The notes: a model not told the origin generated them from the letters alone. DNA of 43,058 nucleotides from Rhizobium sp. ASV20 (GCF_016429015.1 NZ_JAELTU010000052.1:1-43058); one strand, 5' to 3'; shown: positions 28,108 through 37,822, numbered from the stretch's first letter. Program-made: numbers and translations.

Positions 28108-29007
28108 ATGCTTCGAATGAAGATGGCGCATGGGGTCGGATTGGCGTGTTTTCTTGCGATGACCATCGCAAGTGTCGCTTCCGCTGCCGAAACGAGAGTT
28201 ACTTTCGATGTCGATGGCCAGAAGGTCGTCGGCACACTGTCAACCATCGATAGCAACCCCAAAGCTCCTGTCGTCGTCATGTTTCATGGGTTCGGCGGTA
28301 CACGGGACGAGTTGGCGATCAAAGACACCAAGGAAGGCGTGTTTTCTCGTAGCGCTCGGCTCTTTGCCGAAAGCGGCTATGCAAGCCTGAGAATAGATTT
28401 TCGCGGTTCGGGCGAGAGCGAAGGCAAGTGGGCCGACACCACCTTCTCCGGCCAGATCAAGGACGGCATTGCCGCGATCGACTGGCTCAAGGCAAGCAAT
28501 AAGGTCGACGGCTCGCGGATATCCATCCTCGGATGGAGCCAGGGTGGCTTGGTCGGCTCCCATGTGGCAAGGGCACGTCCCGACGTGAAGTCGGTAACCC
28601 TATGGGCGCCGGTCGTGACGCCGCTCTACACATACGGCAGTCTTCTTGGCGCTGACAATGTCGCAAAAGGATTGTCCAGTCCGCCGGATACCGAGATCAC
28701 CGCCAAACTGCCCTGGGGCGCCGACACCACGCTCAAGGCTTCCTTCTATAAGGAGATGCCGACCACGAGCACGATCGCGGCCATCGCACACTATCCGGGG
28801 CCTCTGCAGGTCATCGTCGGCAGCAAGGACACGACCGTCACGCCTCAACCTGCATCCGGGCAGGTTCTGCTTGATTATCACGACGGAGAGGAACGGCTCG
28901 ACGTCTTCGACACCGATCACGTTTTCAGCGCCTTCACCGGACCTGAGATGATCGACAGCCACATGGTTCCGGCAACGCTGGAATGGCTCAAGAAGTTCAA
29001 TCCTTGA
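28108..29007 (+). CDS. Exported alpha/beta hydrolase
   Basis: A 299-residue serine hydrolase with a signal peptide (MLRMKMAHGVGLACFLAM..., cleavage near ASVASA). The alpha/beta hydrolase fold shows FHGFGGTRDE, LRIDFRGSGESEGKW, the nucleophile motif LGWSQGGLVG, the acid in VGSKDTTVTP and the His in DTDHVFSAF. It is likely periplasmic, of the acyl-peptidase/feruloyl-esterase-like type; the substrate is unknown. The start at 28108 is preferred because GGGGGG sits five bases upstream and a clean signal peptide results; an in-frame ATG at 28081 would add nine residues. Confidence 0.83.
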   Translation: MLRMKMAHGVGLACFLAMTIASVASAAETRVTFDVDGQKVVGTLSTIDSNPKAPVVVMFHGFGGTRDELAIKDTKEGVFSRSARLFAESGYASLRIDFRGSGESEGKWADTTFSGQIKDGIAAIDWLKASNKVDGSRISILGWSQGGLVGSHVARARPDVKSVTLWAPVVTPLYTYGSLLGADNVAKGLSSPPDTEITAKLPWGADTTLKASFYKEMPTTSTIAAIAHYPGPLQVIVGSKDTTVTPQPASGQVLLDYHDGEERLDVFDTDHVFSAFTGPEMIDSHMVPATLEWLKKFNP

Positions 29008-29064
29008 TTGGTCGCGCAGCGCGCTCGAAGAATCTTTGCGATCAGCGAATCTTTCCTTGATCGC

Positions 29065-29742
29065 TTAGGACATGCTTTCCCGATCATGCTGATCGGAAAG
29101 CAGCGAAACCACATTTCCCTCAACGAGAACGGCATCGCCGTCGCGAATGGCGCGAAACGGCAGCCCCTTCGCCTCGAAAAATGATACCGCGTTTTCCGCC
29201 GCTTCCGCCTCGTCGTGATTGGAACGGTAGTGAGGCACAACCGAGAAATCGACGAGATCGAGCCCATCCCAGACAACGGCCGGATCGTATCCAGAAGCCA
29301 GCTGATCGGGATCATCCATCAAATCGATGCCCCTTAGTGTGGACGCTGCAACGACTGCACCGGCGCTGAAACCTCCATAGACGATGTTATCGTCATGCAA
29401 CATTTTTCGCATGATATCATCGAAGCCGCTTTGCCTCATCGCGCGCCTGAGAAGGAAGGCATTGCCGCCAAGCACCCAGACCAGATCGACTTGCTTCAAC
29501 GCCTGCTCAAGCGCGCTGGGATTTCCGAAGTAGCGTCTCAGATCGAGATATTCCGGCGTTGCGCCAAGTTCCGATAGTTCACTCAGAGGGCTATAGACGG
29601 TCGCCTCATATCTTTCTCGCGCCTCATCCGGAATGAAATCCAGAGCATTGGCTATAACGCTGACGCGGCGTGGCTCGTCGACGAGAGCAAAAAGACGATC
29701 CACATGATGCCCGAGGCGATAGGAAGATAGGTACATTCTCAT
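29065..29742 (-). CDS. Peptidase E / type 1 glutamine amidotransferase-like protein (family S51)
   Basis: A 225-residue protein of the PepE family, serine dipeptidases with a class I amidotransferase-like fold that cleave Asp-Xaa dipeptides. The nucleophile is S126 in the elbow GGFSAGAVVA, with LVWVLGGNAFLLRR before it and the probable catalytic His H172 in VVPHYRSNHDEAE. Length is close to E. coli PepE (229). Aspartyl dipeptidase specificity is inferred from family. The gene is convergent with the exported hydrolase at 28108-29007. Confidence 0.85.
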   Translation of the reverse strand: MRMYLSSYRLGHHVDRLFALVDEPRRVSVIANALDFIPDEARERYEATVYSPLSELSELGATPEYLDLRRYFGNPSALEQALKQVDLVWVLGGNAFLLRRAMRQSGFDDIMRKMLHDDNIVYGGFSAGAVVAASTLRGIDLMDDPDQLASGYDPAVVWDGLDLVDFSVVPHYRSNHDEAEAAENAVSFFEAKGLPFRAIRDGDAVLVEGNVVSLLSDQHDRESMS

Positions 29743-29804
29743 CGATGGCGTACCCTATCCAAGCTGTGGAGAAGCGAGTTTCATACCATTGCGGCCGTCT
29801 TGCG

Positions 29805-32800
29805 TCAGTACTCGAATATCGACCTGAATACGCCTGGCGCGATGATCGACAGCGGGTTGATTTGCATCGTCGGCTTCTCGAAGCTGCCTGTTAGCCTGAA
29901 GGTAATGCCGATGAGGCCGCGGTCGCTGCCGTTGCCCAAAAGGAAGCCCACGATCGGCACTTCTGCAAACAGCCGGTTCAGGCCATAAGCGGGCATGAAG
30001 GTTCCGGTCAGGTCCATCTTGCCGTTGGCGTCCTTGACCGTTCCCTGAAAGGTTGCGCCCACCTGCACGCCACGCACGACGCCGTTCTCGACCGACAGCG
30101 TTCCATCGCGCAGTACCAATCGCGCAAAGCCACGCTCAAAGTTTTGCGCCCGCGTGTCGATATTCTGCTTCACCGCGGAGTTCAGGCTCTTGCCGTTCTT
30201 GCCGCTTGGCGTTGAAACGATGGTCGACAGCTTCTTTTCGTCGATGATGGCAAAGTTGCGAATATCCAGCGAACCGTCCCAGTCGTCCTGCCCGATCGAG
30301 CGCAGCGACAGATTGAGCAGGCCGCCCTTCAGGTGCTTGTAGAGATCGGTGAAACGCGCCACCGCACCTGCGTCACCGCTGGTGATGCGGATCACGCCGT
30401 TGTTGCCCTTGCTCATCTGCGTGACGAAGGCCTCGCCGCTACGGGTAATACCGGAAAAATCGACAGCGGTCGTCTTGCCGCCGGAGATGGAATAGACACC
30501 CTTGAGATTGCCGATCGATTCATCGTTGAATCCGGCAACCTTATTGAGATCGACGCGAACGGTCGCACTTGCGCTCGCCGAATCGTCGGAGCCCTGCCGA
30601 CCACCGGAGGACGATGTCTTCAAGCGGGCCAGGATCGGGCGAATATCGGCCGAATTGCCGGATACGGAGACATCATAGCTACCACCCTTGCTATGCTTCA
30701 GCGACAGTCCGAAATCATCGAGCGCGGAAAGCTTCACCTCGTCGAAGCTCGCAGTTGTCAGAACTCCCTTGCTGATCACAAGATCGCCGCCGGCACCGAA
30801 ACCATCGCCCTTCAGCACGAAGTTCTTCAGCACCATCTGATTGTCGGAACCGGACGCTTCGAACTGAGCGCTCGCCGGAATGCCGCTGCCCTTGGACCAG
30901 CCGATCCACGGAACAGTCAGTGCAGCCTTGCCGAGATCGACCTTGACGCCTTGGCGATCGTCATCGATGCGCGTCATCTCCACCTTGACGGGTCCATCGA
31001 TCATATCGCGCAGACCCGGCAAGACGGTATTGCGTTGAGCATCGGTCAGCGTCGCCGTGATCACCCGGCCGCGCTTGACCGTCGATTTGCTGTCGGTCGG
31101 CTCGACCATGTTGATTTGCGCGGGAATACCGTCGATCTGCGCCTGCGCCTGCAGCTCCACCGACTGCTGATCGGCATCGATCTCTCCGGTCAGATTAGTG
31201 ATCTTGCGATTGTTCATCGGCTTCAGCAGGTCGACGTCATTGAGCGTCAGCTTTGCCTGCCAATCCGGCGGTGGCGGCTTCTGGTCGTTGATAAGGCCGA
31301 TCCGCGCATCGATCTTGGCAACGATCTTGCCGTTGAAATCCTCGGGCTTGAATTCGGTCCGCTGCAGCGCCTGAACCGGCTTGTAGGTCAGCAATTCGCC
31401 GATGGCGTCACCGCTGCCGGAAATCGTGAGATCCAGATCGGCCATCAAGGGCTTGTCATATGTCGCGGGTATCGAAAAGCTGCTGTCGTTCAGCGATATG
31501 GTACGTCCCGTCGGAAAATAGGACGTCGCACTGGCGATATTGACCACCATATTCGGACCTGTCAGGTCGAAATGCGCTTTCGCATCACGCAGTGGCGGTA
31601 TGTCGCCGGGCACATTGAGGCGCGTCCCGTCGATATCGAAAGCAATATGCAGTTCGTTCTGACCAAGCTGCAGCTTTCCCGTCTGCGAAGCTTCCCGCAG
31701 CCTTCCGGCGGGAATGAAGACGGATATGACCGCATTCGTCACCGATCCGCCGAAAAGATTGCCCTCAACCCAGGTTCGCGGCTTCGATGCCATCCAGAAG
31801 GGCCACAGCTGCTTGACCACCGTCGTATCGAGCCTGTCCGCACGTCCGCCGAAGCTGATTTCCGGCGAGCTGTCCCCAAGCTTCATATGCAAGGAGCCGA
31901 ATAGCGCACCCTGGGGTGTCGATATGCCGAGGTTGTCGAACTGAAATTCCTTCGTCGCGGCCAAGAAACGCCCTGTCGCCTGACCATCGAAGCTGACGGA
32001 TTTTTCCCCTGAGATCGAGGAGGCAGCCGTGCCATTCTTGATCAGGAAATCGATGCCGAAGCCCTTGCCCGCATTGGCATCGACGCGATCGAGATCGATC
32101 AATGCGCCGGAAAACGGCACGATCGTCTTCACGAATTGCATTGTCGATGGCGCGATCTCGAGTGTCTGGTGATCGAAATTGTAAGCGAGATTGAGATCGG
32201 CTTCGGTCAGATCCTGAGGATCCCGATCCATGTAGAGCACGCCGGATTGGACCTTGATGGACGTCTCGAGCTTCGGGCTGACGTCGGGCGCCCCCTTGAT
32301 CGCCGAAAGCGTCAGATCCGCAAAGCTCATCAAGCCCTGGCGCGGAGTGCCGGTCACATCGTAAACCATCGTCAGCGGCTTCAGGTCGAGATTGGAGATC
32401 TTCGCGATCAGCGAGGAACTATGGCCGGCTTCCGTCTGCTCAGCCTTGATATCCAGTGTTGCGACAGATCCGTTGAGAGCAACCTGTCCGTAAAGATGCA
32501 GCTGGTTCGGCTCCACCCGCTCGAAAGTAAGGTTATCGACCACCAGTGCGATTGGGGGAGCTTCCGCACGTGCCAACTTCACCGAGAAGCCCGAAATATG
32601 CACGGAATTCGCGCCGCCACGCTGCACAAATCGCTCAAGAAAATCGAGATTGTCAAAGGCCGCGGCCAGTGCCTTCGGCAGTGCGTCCACGCGCAAAGCG
32701 GTAAGATCGACCGGATCGCCTTGCGGCAGCAACGAGGTGTCGAGGGCTATTCCTTCGGCGGCCACGCTTGCCACTTCCACGCGCCCTTCAACCAGGGCCA

Positions 32801-33224
32801 GCGGATCCAGCTCCATATTGACCACTGACATGGTTGACAGATGTTTTCCGCTATCCTGATCGACGACGTTGACGTCACGCGCCTCAAGCGCCAATCGCAG
32901 GCCCGAGGTGAAGCGAACCGCGGTTGCACCGACCTCTGCCTTGTAACGAGGGCCGATTGCCTTATCGAGGGCGACCTGTGCCTTCTGCGACAGCGGTTGA
33001 TCGAAGATGCCGGTTTCGATAGTAACGATCACCGCGCCCAGAATGACGGCGAGAAATGCAAAGAAAACCAGCGTCATACGGCATACGTGCCAGACATGGG
33101 AGCGATTGCGGCGGGAGCGTTCGGGCACATGCACGATCAGAGGGTCATCGACCTGAGCGGAAGGCAGATGGTCGAGTGACACGAGATCCTTTTTGCGGAA
33201 TGTTACCTTTTCGCCTCGGATCAC
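29805..33224 (-). CDS. AsmA/YhdP-like large envelope protein (DUF3971)
   Basis: A protein of up to 1139 residues with one N-terminal membrane helix (about residues 50-69, MTLVFFAFLAVILGAVIVTI) after a basic cytoplasmic tail (PERSRRNRSH), and a very long periplasmic part rich in beta structure. The C-terminal segment (GTFMPAYGLNRLFAEVPIVG and LGNGSDRGLIGITFRLTGSF) is the recognisable YhdP/AsmA-like module. YhdP and TamB-type proteins are bridge-like lipid carriers between inner and outer membranes; a similar phospholipid-transport role here is inferred. The start is uncertain: GTG 33224 touches its AGGAG, while GTG 33182 (AAGGA four bases upstream) would give 1125 residues. Confidence 0.85.
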   Translation of the reverse strand: MIRGEKVTFRKKDLVSLDHLPSAQVDDPLIVHVPERSRRNRSHVWHVCRMTLVFFAFLAVILGAVIVTIETGIFDQPLSQKAQVALDKAIGPRYKAEVGATAVRFTSGLRLALEARDVNVVDQDSGKHLSTMSVVNMELDPLALVEGRVEVASVAAEGIALDTSLLPQGDPVDLTALRVDALPKALAAAFDNLDFLERFVQRGGANSVHISGFSVKLARAEAPPIALVVDNLTFERVEPNQLHLYGQVALNGSVATLDIKAEQTEAGHSSSLIAKISNLDLKPLTMVYDVTGTPRQGLMSFADLTLSAIKGAPDVSPKLETSIKVQSGVLYMDRDPQDLTEADLNLAYNFDHQTLEIAPSTMQFVKTIVPFSGALIDLDRVDANAGKGFGIDFLIKNGTAASSISGEKSVSFDGQATGRFLAATKEFQFDNLGISTPQGALFGSLHMKLGDSSPEISFGGRADRLDTTVVKQLWPFWMASKPRTWVEGNLFGGSVTNAVISVFIPAGRLREASQTGKLQLGQNELHIAFDIDGTRLNVPGDIPPLRDAKAHFDLTGPNMVVNIASATSYFPTGRTISLNDSSFSIPATYDKPLMADLDLTISGSGDAIGELLTYKPVQALQRTEFKPEDFNGKIVAKIDARIGLINDQKPPPPDWQAKLTLNDVDLLKPMNNRKITNLTGEIDADQQSVELQAQAQIDGIPAQINMVEPTDSKSTVKRGRVITATLTDAQRNTVLPGLRDMIDGPVKVEMTRIDDDRQGVKVDLGKAALTVPWIGWSKGSGIPASAQFEASGSDNQMVLKNFVLKGDGFGAGGDLVISKGVLTTASFDEVKLSALDDFGLSLKHSKGGSYDVSVSGNSADIRPILARLKTSSSGGRQGSDDSASASATVRVDLNKVAGFNDESIGNLKGVYSISGGKTTAVDFSGITRSGEAFVTQMSKGNNGVIRITSGDAGAVARFTDLYKHLKGGLLNLSLRSIGQDDWDGSLDIRNFAIIDEKKLSTIVSTPSGKNGKSLNSAVKQNIDTRAQNFERGFARLVLRDGTLSVENGVVRGVQVGATFQGTVKDANGKMDLTGTFMPAYGLNRLFAEVPIVGFLLGNGSDRGLIGITFRLTGSFEKPTMQINPLSIIAPGVFRSIFEY

Positions 33225-33354
33225 TCCTGTGCGTCCCTTTCGTTCTCTGCAATTTTTTTGGTGACGCCGCGTCCTATGTGGACGCCATACTCGATCAGTA
33301 TATATGGCTCACCCTGTGTGTCATCTAAAAAACCGGCAAAAGAAAGGTTTTCCC

Positions 33355-33837
33355 GTGACGGAACTTGCTCCTGTTGAATTGAAGATTGGCGACAATGCGG
33401 CGGATTTCGATCTTCCGCGCGACGGCGGCGGACGCGTACGCCTGGCCGATTTCGCCGGAAAACCGCTGGTTATCTACTTCTATCCCAAAGACGACACGAC
33501 AGCATGCACCACGGAATCGATTTCCTTCACCGCGCTCGCGGCCGATTTCACCAAGGCAGGCGTCGCCCTTCTCGGCGTGTCGCCCGACTCCGTCAAAAGC
33601 CATGACAAGTTCGTCAAGAAACACGCCCTCTCCATTCCTCTCGCTGCGGATGAGGAAAAGACGATGGCAATGGCGTACGGCGTATGGCGGGAAAAGAGCA
33701 TGTATGGCCGCATCTATATGGGAGTGGTGCGGTCGACATTCCTGATCGGCGCCGACGGGCGGATCGTCAGGATCTGGGACAAGGTCAAGGTCGCCGGACA
33801 CGCCGAGGAAGTTCTCACTGCCGCGAAGGAGCTTTGA
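33355..33837 (+). CDS. bcp: Peroxiredoxin, BCP/PrxQ family (1-Cys type)
   Basis: A 160-residue thiol peroxidase reducing hydroperoxides in the cytoplasm. The thioredoxin-like fold shows LVIYFYPKDDTTACTTES with peroxidatic Cys C51, and R144-type downstream motifs (GVVRSTFLIGADGRIVRIW). C51 is the only cysteine in the protein, so the usual resolving Cys five residues later in E. coli BCP is absent and reduction must use an external thiol. GTG 33355 is chosen with AAAGG seven bases upstream; the open frame back to ATG 33304 is not BCP-like. A DUF455 ferritin-like gene follows after four bases, so the two form an operon. Confidence 0.9.
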   Translation: MTELAPVELKIGDNAADFDLPRDGGGRVRLADFAGKPLVIYFYPKDDTTACTTESISFTALAADFTKAGVALLGVSPDSVKSHDKFVKKHALSIPLAADEEKTMAMAYGVWREKSMYGRIYMGVVRSTFLIGADGRIVRIWDKVKVAGHAEEVLTAAKEL

Positions 33838-33841
33838 CGGC

Positions 33842-34672
33842 ATGGCAGGCAATCCGAATGCGATCACATCGCTGCGGGGCGGCGCCATCGCCGCCATTCG
33901 CTCAACCGATCTCGATCGCAAGACCACCCTTGCGCAGGAGGCTGCGACGCGCTGGTTTGCGCGCACGCTGTCATTGCGTTCGCCGCTCGACCCACCGCTG
34001 GCAGATCGGCCCGGCCGGCCGGAGCGGCCGGAACTGGTGCCGCCGAAGCATATGGAGAAGCGTTCGCTCCATACGCTGAAAGGTCGCATCGCACTGCTGC
34101 ATGCGATTGCCCATATCGAGCTCAATGCGGTCGACCTCGCGCTCGACATCGTCGCGCGGTTCGCAACCGAGCCGGTTCCCAACTCCTTCTTTGATGGCTG
34201 GATGCAGGTGGCCTTCGAGGAGGCCAAGCATTTCCGCATGGTCCGAGATCGTCTCCGCGAACTCGGCGCCGATTATGGCGACCTGCCCGCGCATGATGGT
34301 CTCTGGCAGGCAGCGCATGCAACCCGCACCGACCTCACCGCCCGCCTTGCCGTCGTGCCCCTGATCCTTGAGGCGCGAGGACTGGACGTCACGCCGGCGC
34401 TCCAGGCAAAGATGCGCGAGACCGGCGACATGGATAGCGCCGCCGTGCTCGATGTCATCTACAATGACGAAAAGGGTCACGTTGCCGTCGGCGCCAAGTG
34501 GTTTCGCTTTCTCTGCGCCCGCGAAAAACGCGATCCGGCCCGCACATTCCAGGAATTGGTTCGCGCAAACTTTCGCGGTTCGCTGAAGGCGCCGTTCAAC
34601 GACATAGCCCGTGCCGAAGCCGGCTTGACCCCCTCCTTCTATCGCTCCCTGACATCCACAAGCAATGCGTGA
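33842..34672 (+). CDS. DUF455 ferritin-like domain protein
   Basis: A 276-residue protein of the DUF455 family with a four-helix ferritin-like fold. Likely di-metal ligands are visible: E93 in AHIELNAVDLA, E127 and H130 in FEEAKHF, E177 in LILEARG, and E210 and H213 in NDEKGHVAVG. The spacing fits two EXXH-type helix pairs. A redox or hydroxylase-like role at a di-iron centre is possible, but the reaction is not known. Co-transcription with the BCP peroxiredoxin immediately upstream suggests an oxidative-stress or iron context. Confidence 0.85.
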   Translation: MAGNPNAITSLRGGAIAAIRSTDLDRKTTLAQEAATRWFARTLSLRSPLDPPLADRPGRPERPELVPPKHMEKRSLHTLKGRIALLHAIAHIELNAVDLALDIVARFATEPVPNSFFDGWMQVAFEEAKHFRMVRDRLRELGADYGDLPAHDGLWQAAHATRTDLTARLAVVPLILEARGLDVTPALQAKMRETGDMDSAAVLDVIYNDEKGHVAVGAKWFRFLCAREKRDPARTFQELVRANFRGSLKAPFNDIARAEAGLTPSFYRSLTSTSNA

Positions 34673-34727
34673 TATACTAACAAAACCGGATTTTTCCTTT
34701 AACTAATACTGAAACAGAAAGCATTCG

Positions 34728-34735
34728 TTAACCAT
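34728..34735. promoter_or_regulatory. CtrA-like motif TTAACCAT
   Basis: TTAACCAT lies 53 bases ahead of the M23 peptidase start, in the 115-bp AT-rich gap before it. This octamer is a binding motif reported for the cell-cycle regulator CtrA in alphaproteobacteria. A second half-site TTTAAC lies at 34698-34703. Direct binding is inferred. Confidence 0.35.
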
Positions 34736-34787
34736 AATACCGTGTAATTCCCATGGGTGCCAAAAGGCATCGATTGGGAGAGTCTCG

Positions 34788-36104
34788 GTGACAGCAAGGC
34801 CTCAAAACCGGGTTTTCGGGAAACAGCAGCGGCATCACACCATCATCGTCGCCAGTGGCGACATGGTGCGTCATATGACCGTGCGTCCTTGGATGGCAGC
34901 CTTTGCTGTGTGTCTGGTCGGCATTCTGTCGATCGGTTACCTGCTGGCGACATCCTATCTGGTGCTGCGCGACGATCTGATCGGCGCAACGATGGCGCGG
35001 CAAGCCCGCATGCAATACGACTACGAGGATCGCATCGCTGCGCTGCGTGCCCAGGTGGATCGTGTCACCTCGCGTCAGCTTCTGGATCAGCAGGTCGTCG
35101 AAGAGAAGGTCGACAAACTCATCGAGCAGCAGCAGCAACTCTCTTCGCGCGGCGGGAAGCTCAACGCTCTCTTAGACCGTGCAGAAAATTCAGGACTTAC
35201 GGACAAGGGCTCTCATGCGGATGCCACTGCGCCGGCTGGAAAGAATGAGCACGCGCAGCTGACGGCACCGAAAGCGATCGAGAAGCTTCTTTCCGGCGGC
35301 AAGCCCGCAGACGTCAATCCGGACAACTCCACCCTCGCCTATGTCCCGGCCCCGGAAACCGTCGCCGATCGCGCCGATCGTGTCTTCTCAAAGGTGACGC
35401 TTTCGCTGAAGCATATCGAGCAGGATCAGCTGAGCCGCATCCGCAACCTTACTGCCGACGCCTCTGATACCGCGGGCGAGATACAGTCGATCATGCACAA
35501 TGTCGGAGTGAAGGTTCCGAATGAGATTGCAAGCACCGCCGGCAAGGACGACGCCGATGGCGTTGGCGGTCCTTATGTCGCGCCGGAGAACGTGGATCAG
35601 TTCGAACAGTCCATGGCCGATCTCGACACGGCACTAACCCATCTGGAGACCGTGCGAAGCACTGCTGAGAGTTTGCCCTTCCGCAACCCCGCACCGGGAA
35701 AGCTCGTCACCAGTCCTTTCGGCAACCGCAAGGATCCATTCTTCGGCACGCTGGCCCTCCATACCGGCACCGATTTTCATTTCAGCCCCGGCGAAAAGAT
35801 CAAGGCCACGGCTCCCGGCAAGGTCGTGTCGGCCGGCTGGACGGGTGGCTACGGCAATATGGTCGAAATCGACCATGGGGACGGCATATCCACACGCTAC
35901 GGACACATGGAACAGGTGCTCGTCAAGGTCGGCGATAAGGTCGACCAAGGCGGCGTGGTTGGCCTTGCCGGCAGCACAGGGCGTTCCACAGGAACGCACC
36001 TTCACTATGAAGTCCGCGAAAACGGGCGTCCCGTCGACCCGATGTATTTCATCAACGCCGGCACGAAGCTCGCAAGTTACATCAACGGATTGGGCGCAAT
36101 TTAG
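34788..36104 (+). CDS. M23-family (LytM) peptidase, membrane anchored
   Basis: A 438-residue cell-envelope protein. One membrane helix spans about 35-59 (WMAAFAVCLVGILSIGYLL), followed by a coiled coil (about 70-130, RIAALRAQVDRVTSRQ) and a linker. A C-terminal LytM/M23 domain runs from about 300 to 425. Metal ligands are H325 and D329 in HTGTDF and H406 in HLHYE, with GYGNMVEIDHGDG and RYGHME between them, so the zinc site looks complete. Such proteins cleave peptidoglycan cross-links during growth or division. GTG 34788 follows GGGAGAG. A CtrA-like motif in the promoter region suggests cell-cycle timing. Confidence 0.9.
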   Translation: MTARPQNRVFGKQQRHHTIIVASGDMVRHMTVRPWMAAFAVCLVGILSIGYLLATSYLVLRDDLIGATMARQARMQYDYEDRIAALRAQVDRVTSRQLLDQQVVEEKVDKLIEQQQQLSSRGGKLNALLDRAENSGLTDKGSHADATAPAGKNEHAQLTAPKAIEKLLSGGKPADVNPDNSTLAYVPAPETVADRADRVFSKVTLSLKHIEQDQLSRIRNLTADASDTAGEIQSIMHNVGVKVPNEIASTAGKDDADGVGGPYVAPENVDQFEQSMADLDTALTHLETVRSTAESLPFRNPAPGKLVTSPFGNRKDPFFGTLALHTGTDFHFSPGEKIKATAPGKVVSAGWTGGYGNMVEIDHGDGISTRYGHMEQVLVKVGDKVDQGGVVGLAGSTGRSTGTHLHYEVRENGRPVDPMYFINAGTKLASYINGLGAI

Positions 36105-36301
36105 CTGCCGAAATTGTGACATAGTCGCAACAAAGATGACACTAATCTGAAAATTGCGCCACGAATGAACTTCAAGCCGATAGAAGCGCCTGCTTTCCTT
36201 GACTTCGCAGGTATTTGGTTCTATGTCGCGCTGCATTCCGGCACGTTCTTGCGTGTCGATTCATGGTCCTCGACCGAACCAAGACGGAACTAGTTTTCCC
36301 T

Positions 36302-37822
36302 TTGACAACATTTGCTGACCTTGGCTTGAGCCAAAAAGTCCTTTCCGCGGTAACTGACGCGGGTTACTCCACACCGACTCCGATCCAGGCCGGTGCCATC
36401 CCGTTTGCGCTTCAGCGCCGTGACATCTGCGGCATCGCCCAGACGGGAACCGGCAAGACGGCATCGTTCGTGCTGCCGATGCTGACGCTGCTCGAAAAGG
36501 GCCGCGCACGTGCACGTATGCCGCGCACGCTCATTCTGGAGCCGACTCGGGAGCTGGCTGCCCAGGTCGCCGAGAACTTCGAGAAGTACGGCAAGAACCA
36601 TCGTCTTAACATCGCCCTTTTGATTGGCGGCGTCTCCTTCGAAGAGCAGGATCGCAAGCTGGAGCGTGGCGCCGATGTGCTGATCTGCACGCCTGGCCGC
36701 CTGCTGGACCATTTCGAGCGTGGCAAGCTTCTGATGAGCGGTGTCGAGATTCTCGTTATCGACGAAGCCGACCGCATGCTGGATATGGGCTTCATCCCGG
36801 ATATCGAGCGAATCGCAAAGCTCATTCCTTTCACGCGCCAGACGCTTTTCTTCTCGGCGACCATGCCGACGGAAATCCAGAAGCTGGCCGATCGCTTCCT
36901 GCAGAATCCTGAGCGCGTCGAAGTCGCCAAGCCGGCATCCACTGCCAAGACCGTGACGCAGCGTTTTGTCGCGTCGCACGGCAAGGATTATGAGAAGCGC
37001 GCAACGTTGCGCGATCTCATCCGTGAGCAGACGGAACTCAAGAACGCAATCATCTTCTGCAATCGCAAGAAGGATGTTGCCGATCTCTTCCGTTCGCTGG
37101 AACGCCATGGCTTCTCCGTAGGCGCCTTGCATGGCGATATGGATCAGCGCTCGCGTACCACGATGCTGCAGAACTTCCGTGACGGCCAGATCCAGCTTCT
37201 CGTGGCTTCCGACGTCGCGGCACGCGGTCTCGACCTCCCCGATGTCGGTCACGTTTTCAATTTTGACGTTCCGATCCACTCGGAAGATTATGTTCACCGC
37301 ATTGGCCGCACCGGCCGCGCCGGACGCTCCGGCGCCGCCTTTACGATCGTGACCAAGCGCGATACCAAGCACGTCGACGCGATCGAGAAGCTGATCGGCG
37401 AAGATGTTCAGTGGCTCAACGGCGACCTGTCGTCGCTGCCGCCGGCAGACGAGAGCGCGGACGACAACCGTCCTTCCCGCCGCCGGGACCAGAAGAGCAA
37501 GGGCCGCGATCGAGATCGCAGCCGCGGAGGCCGGAGTGCCTCGAGTCATAAATCTGATATCGACGTCGAAGATAATGGCGTCGCAGTGATCGAAGCAGCA
37601 CCAGCAAAGGCTGAAAGCGTGAGAAACGAGCGCAAATCCGAGAACAACAATAGATCCAACAACGGTTCTCGCAATAACAACAACCGGCCCTTCCCTGCTG
37701 CGAACGACGACAATCGCGAGCGCCGTAACCGCTACCGTGACCATGATGACAGCCCGACACCGGTCGGCTTCGGCGACGACATCCCGGCTTTCATGCTGAT
37801 CGTTGCCAACGCCAAGGCCTGA
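36302..37822 (+). CDS. DEAD-box ATP-dependent RNA helicase (RhlE-like)
   Basis: An RNA helicase of about 506 residues with every core motif: Q motif (PTPIQAGAIPFAL), motif I GIAQTGTGKT, Ia PTRELA, Ib TPGRLLDHF, II IDEADRML, III SAT, IV IIFCNRKKD, V ASDVAARGLDL, VI HRIGRTGRAGR. The C-terminal 130 residues are low-complexity and basic, with Arg/Asp-rich then Asn-rich stretches (NNNRSNNGSRNNNNRP). This tail is typical of RNA-binding extensions and may promote condensates. The start is uncertain: TTG 36302 gives the usual family N-terminus (MTTFADLGLSQK), while ATG 36263 would add 13 residues. The 197-bp gap before it holds nothing else recognised. Confidence 0.92.
   Translation: MTTFADLGLSQKVLSAVTDAGYSTPTPIQAGAIPFALQRRDICGIAQTGTGKTASFVLPMLTLLEKGRARARMPRTLILEPTRELAAQVAENFEKYGKNHRLNIALLIGGVSFEEQDRKLERGADVLICTPGRLLDHFERGKLLMSGVEILVIDEADRMLDMGFIPDIERIAKLIPFTRQTLFFSATMPTEIQKLADRFLQNPERVEVAKPASTAKTVTQRFVASHGKDYEKRATLRDLIREQTELKNAIIFCNRKKDVADLFRSLERHGFSVGALHGDMDQRSRTTMLQNFRDGQIQLLVASDVAARGLDLPDVGHVFNFDVPIHSEDYVHRIGRTGRAGRSGAAFTIVTKRDTKHVDAIEKLIGEDVQWLNGDLSSLPPADESADDNRPSRRRDQKSKGRDRDRSRGGRSASSHKSDIDVEDNGVAVIEAAPAKAESVRNERKSENNNRSNNGSRNNNNRPFPAANDDNRERRNRYRDHDDSPTPVGFGDDIPAFMLIVANAKA

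Noticed and set aside
30333..31904. A 523-codon plus-strand open frame inside the AsmA-like gene
   Set aside because: Antisense to a long coherent coding frame, with no motif support.
29805..33224. Possible TamB rather than YhdP/AsmA assignment
   Set aside because: No TamB C-terminal domain pattern or partner TamA gene is visible; the end matches the YhdP-like module better.
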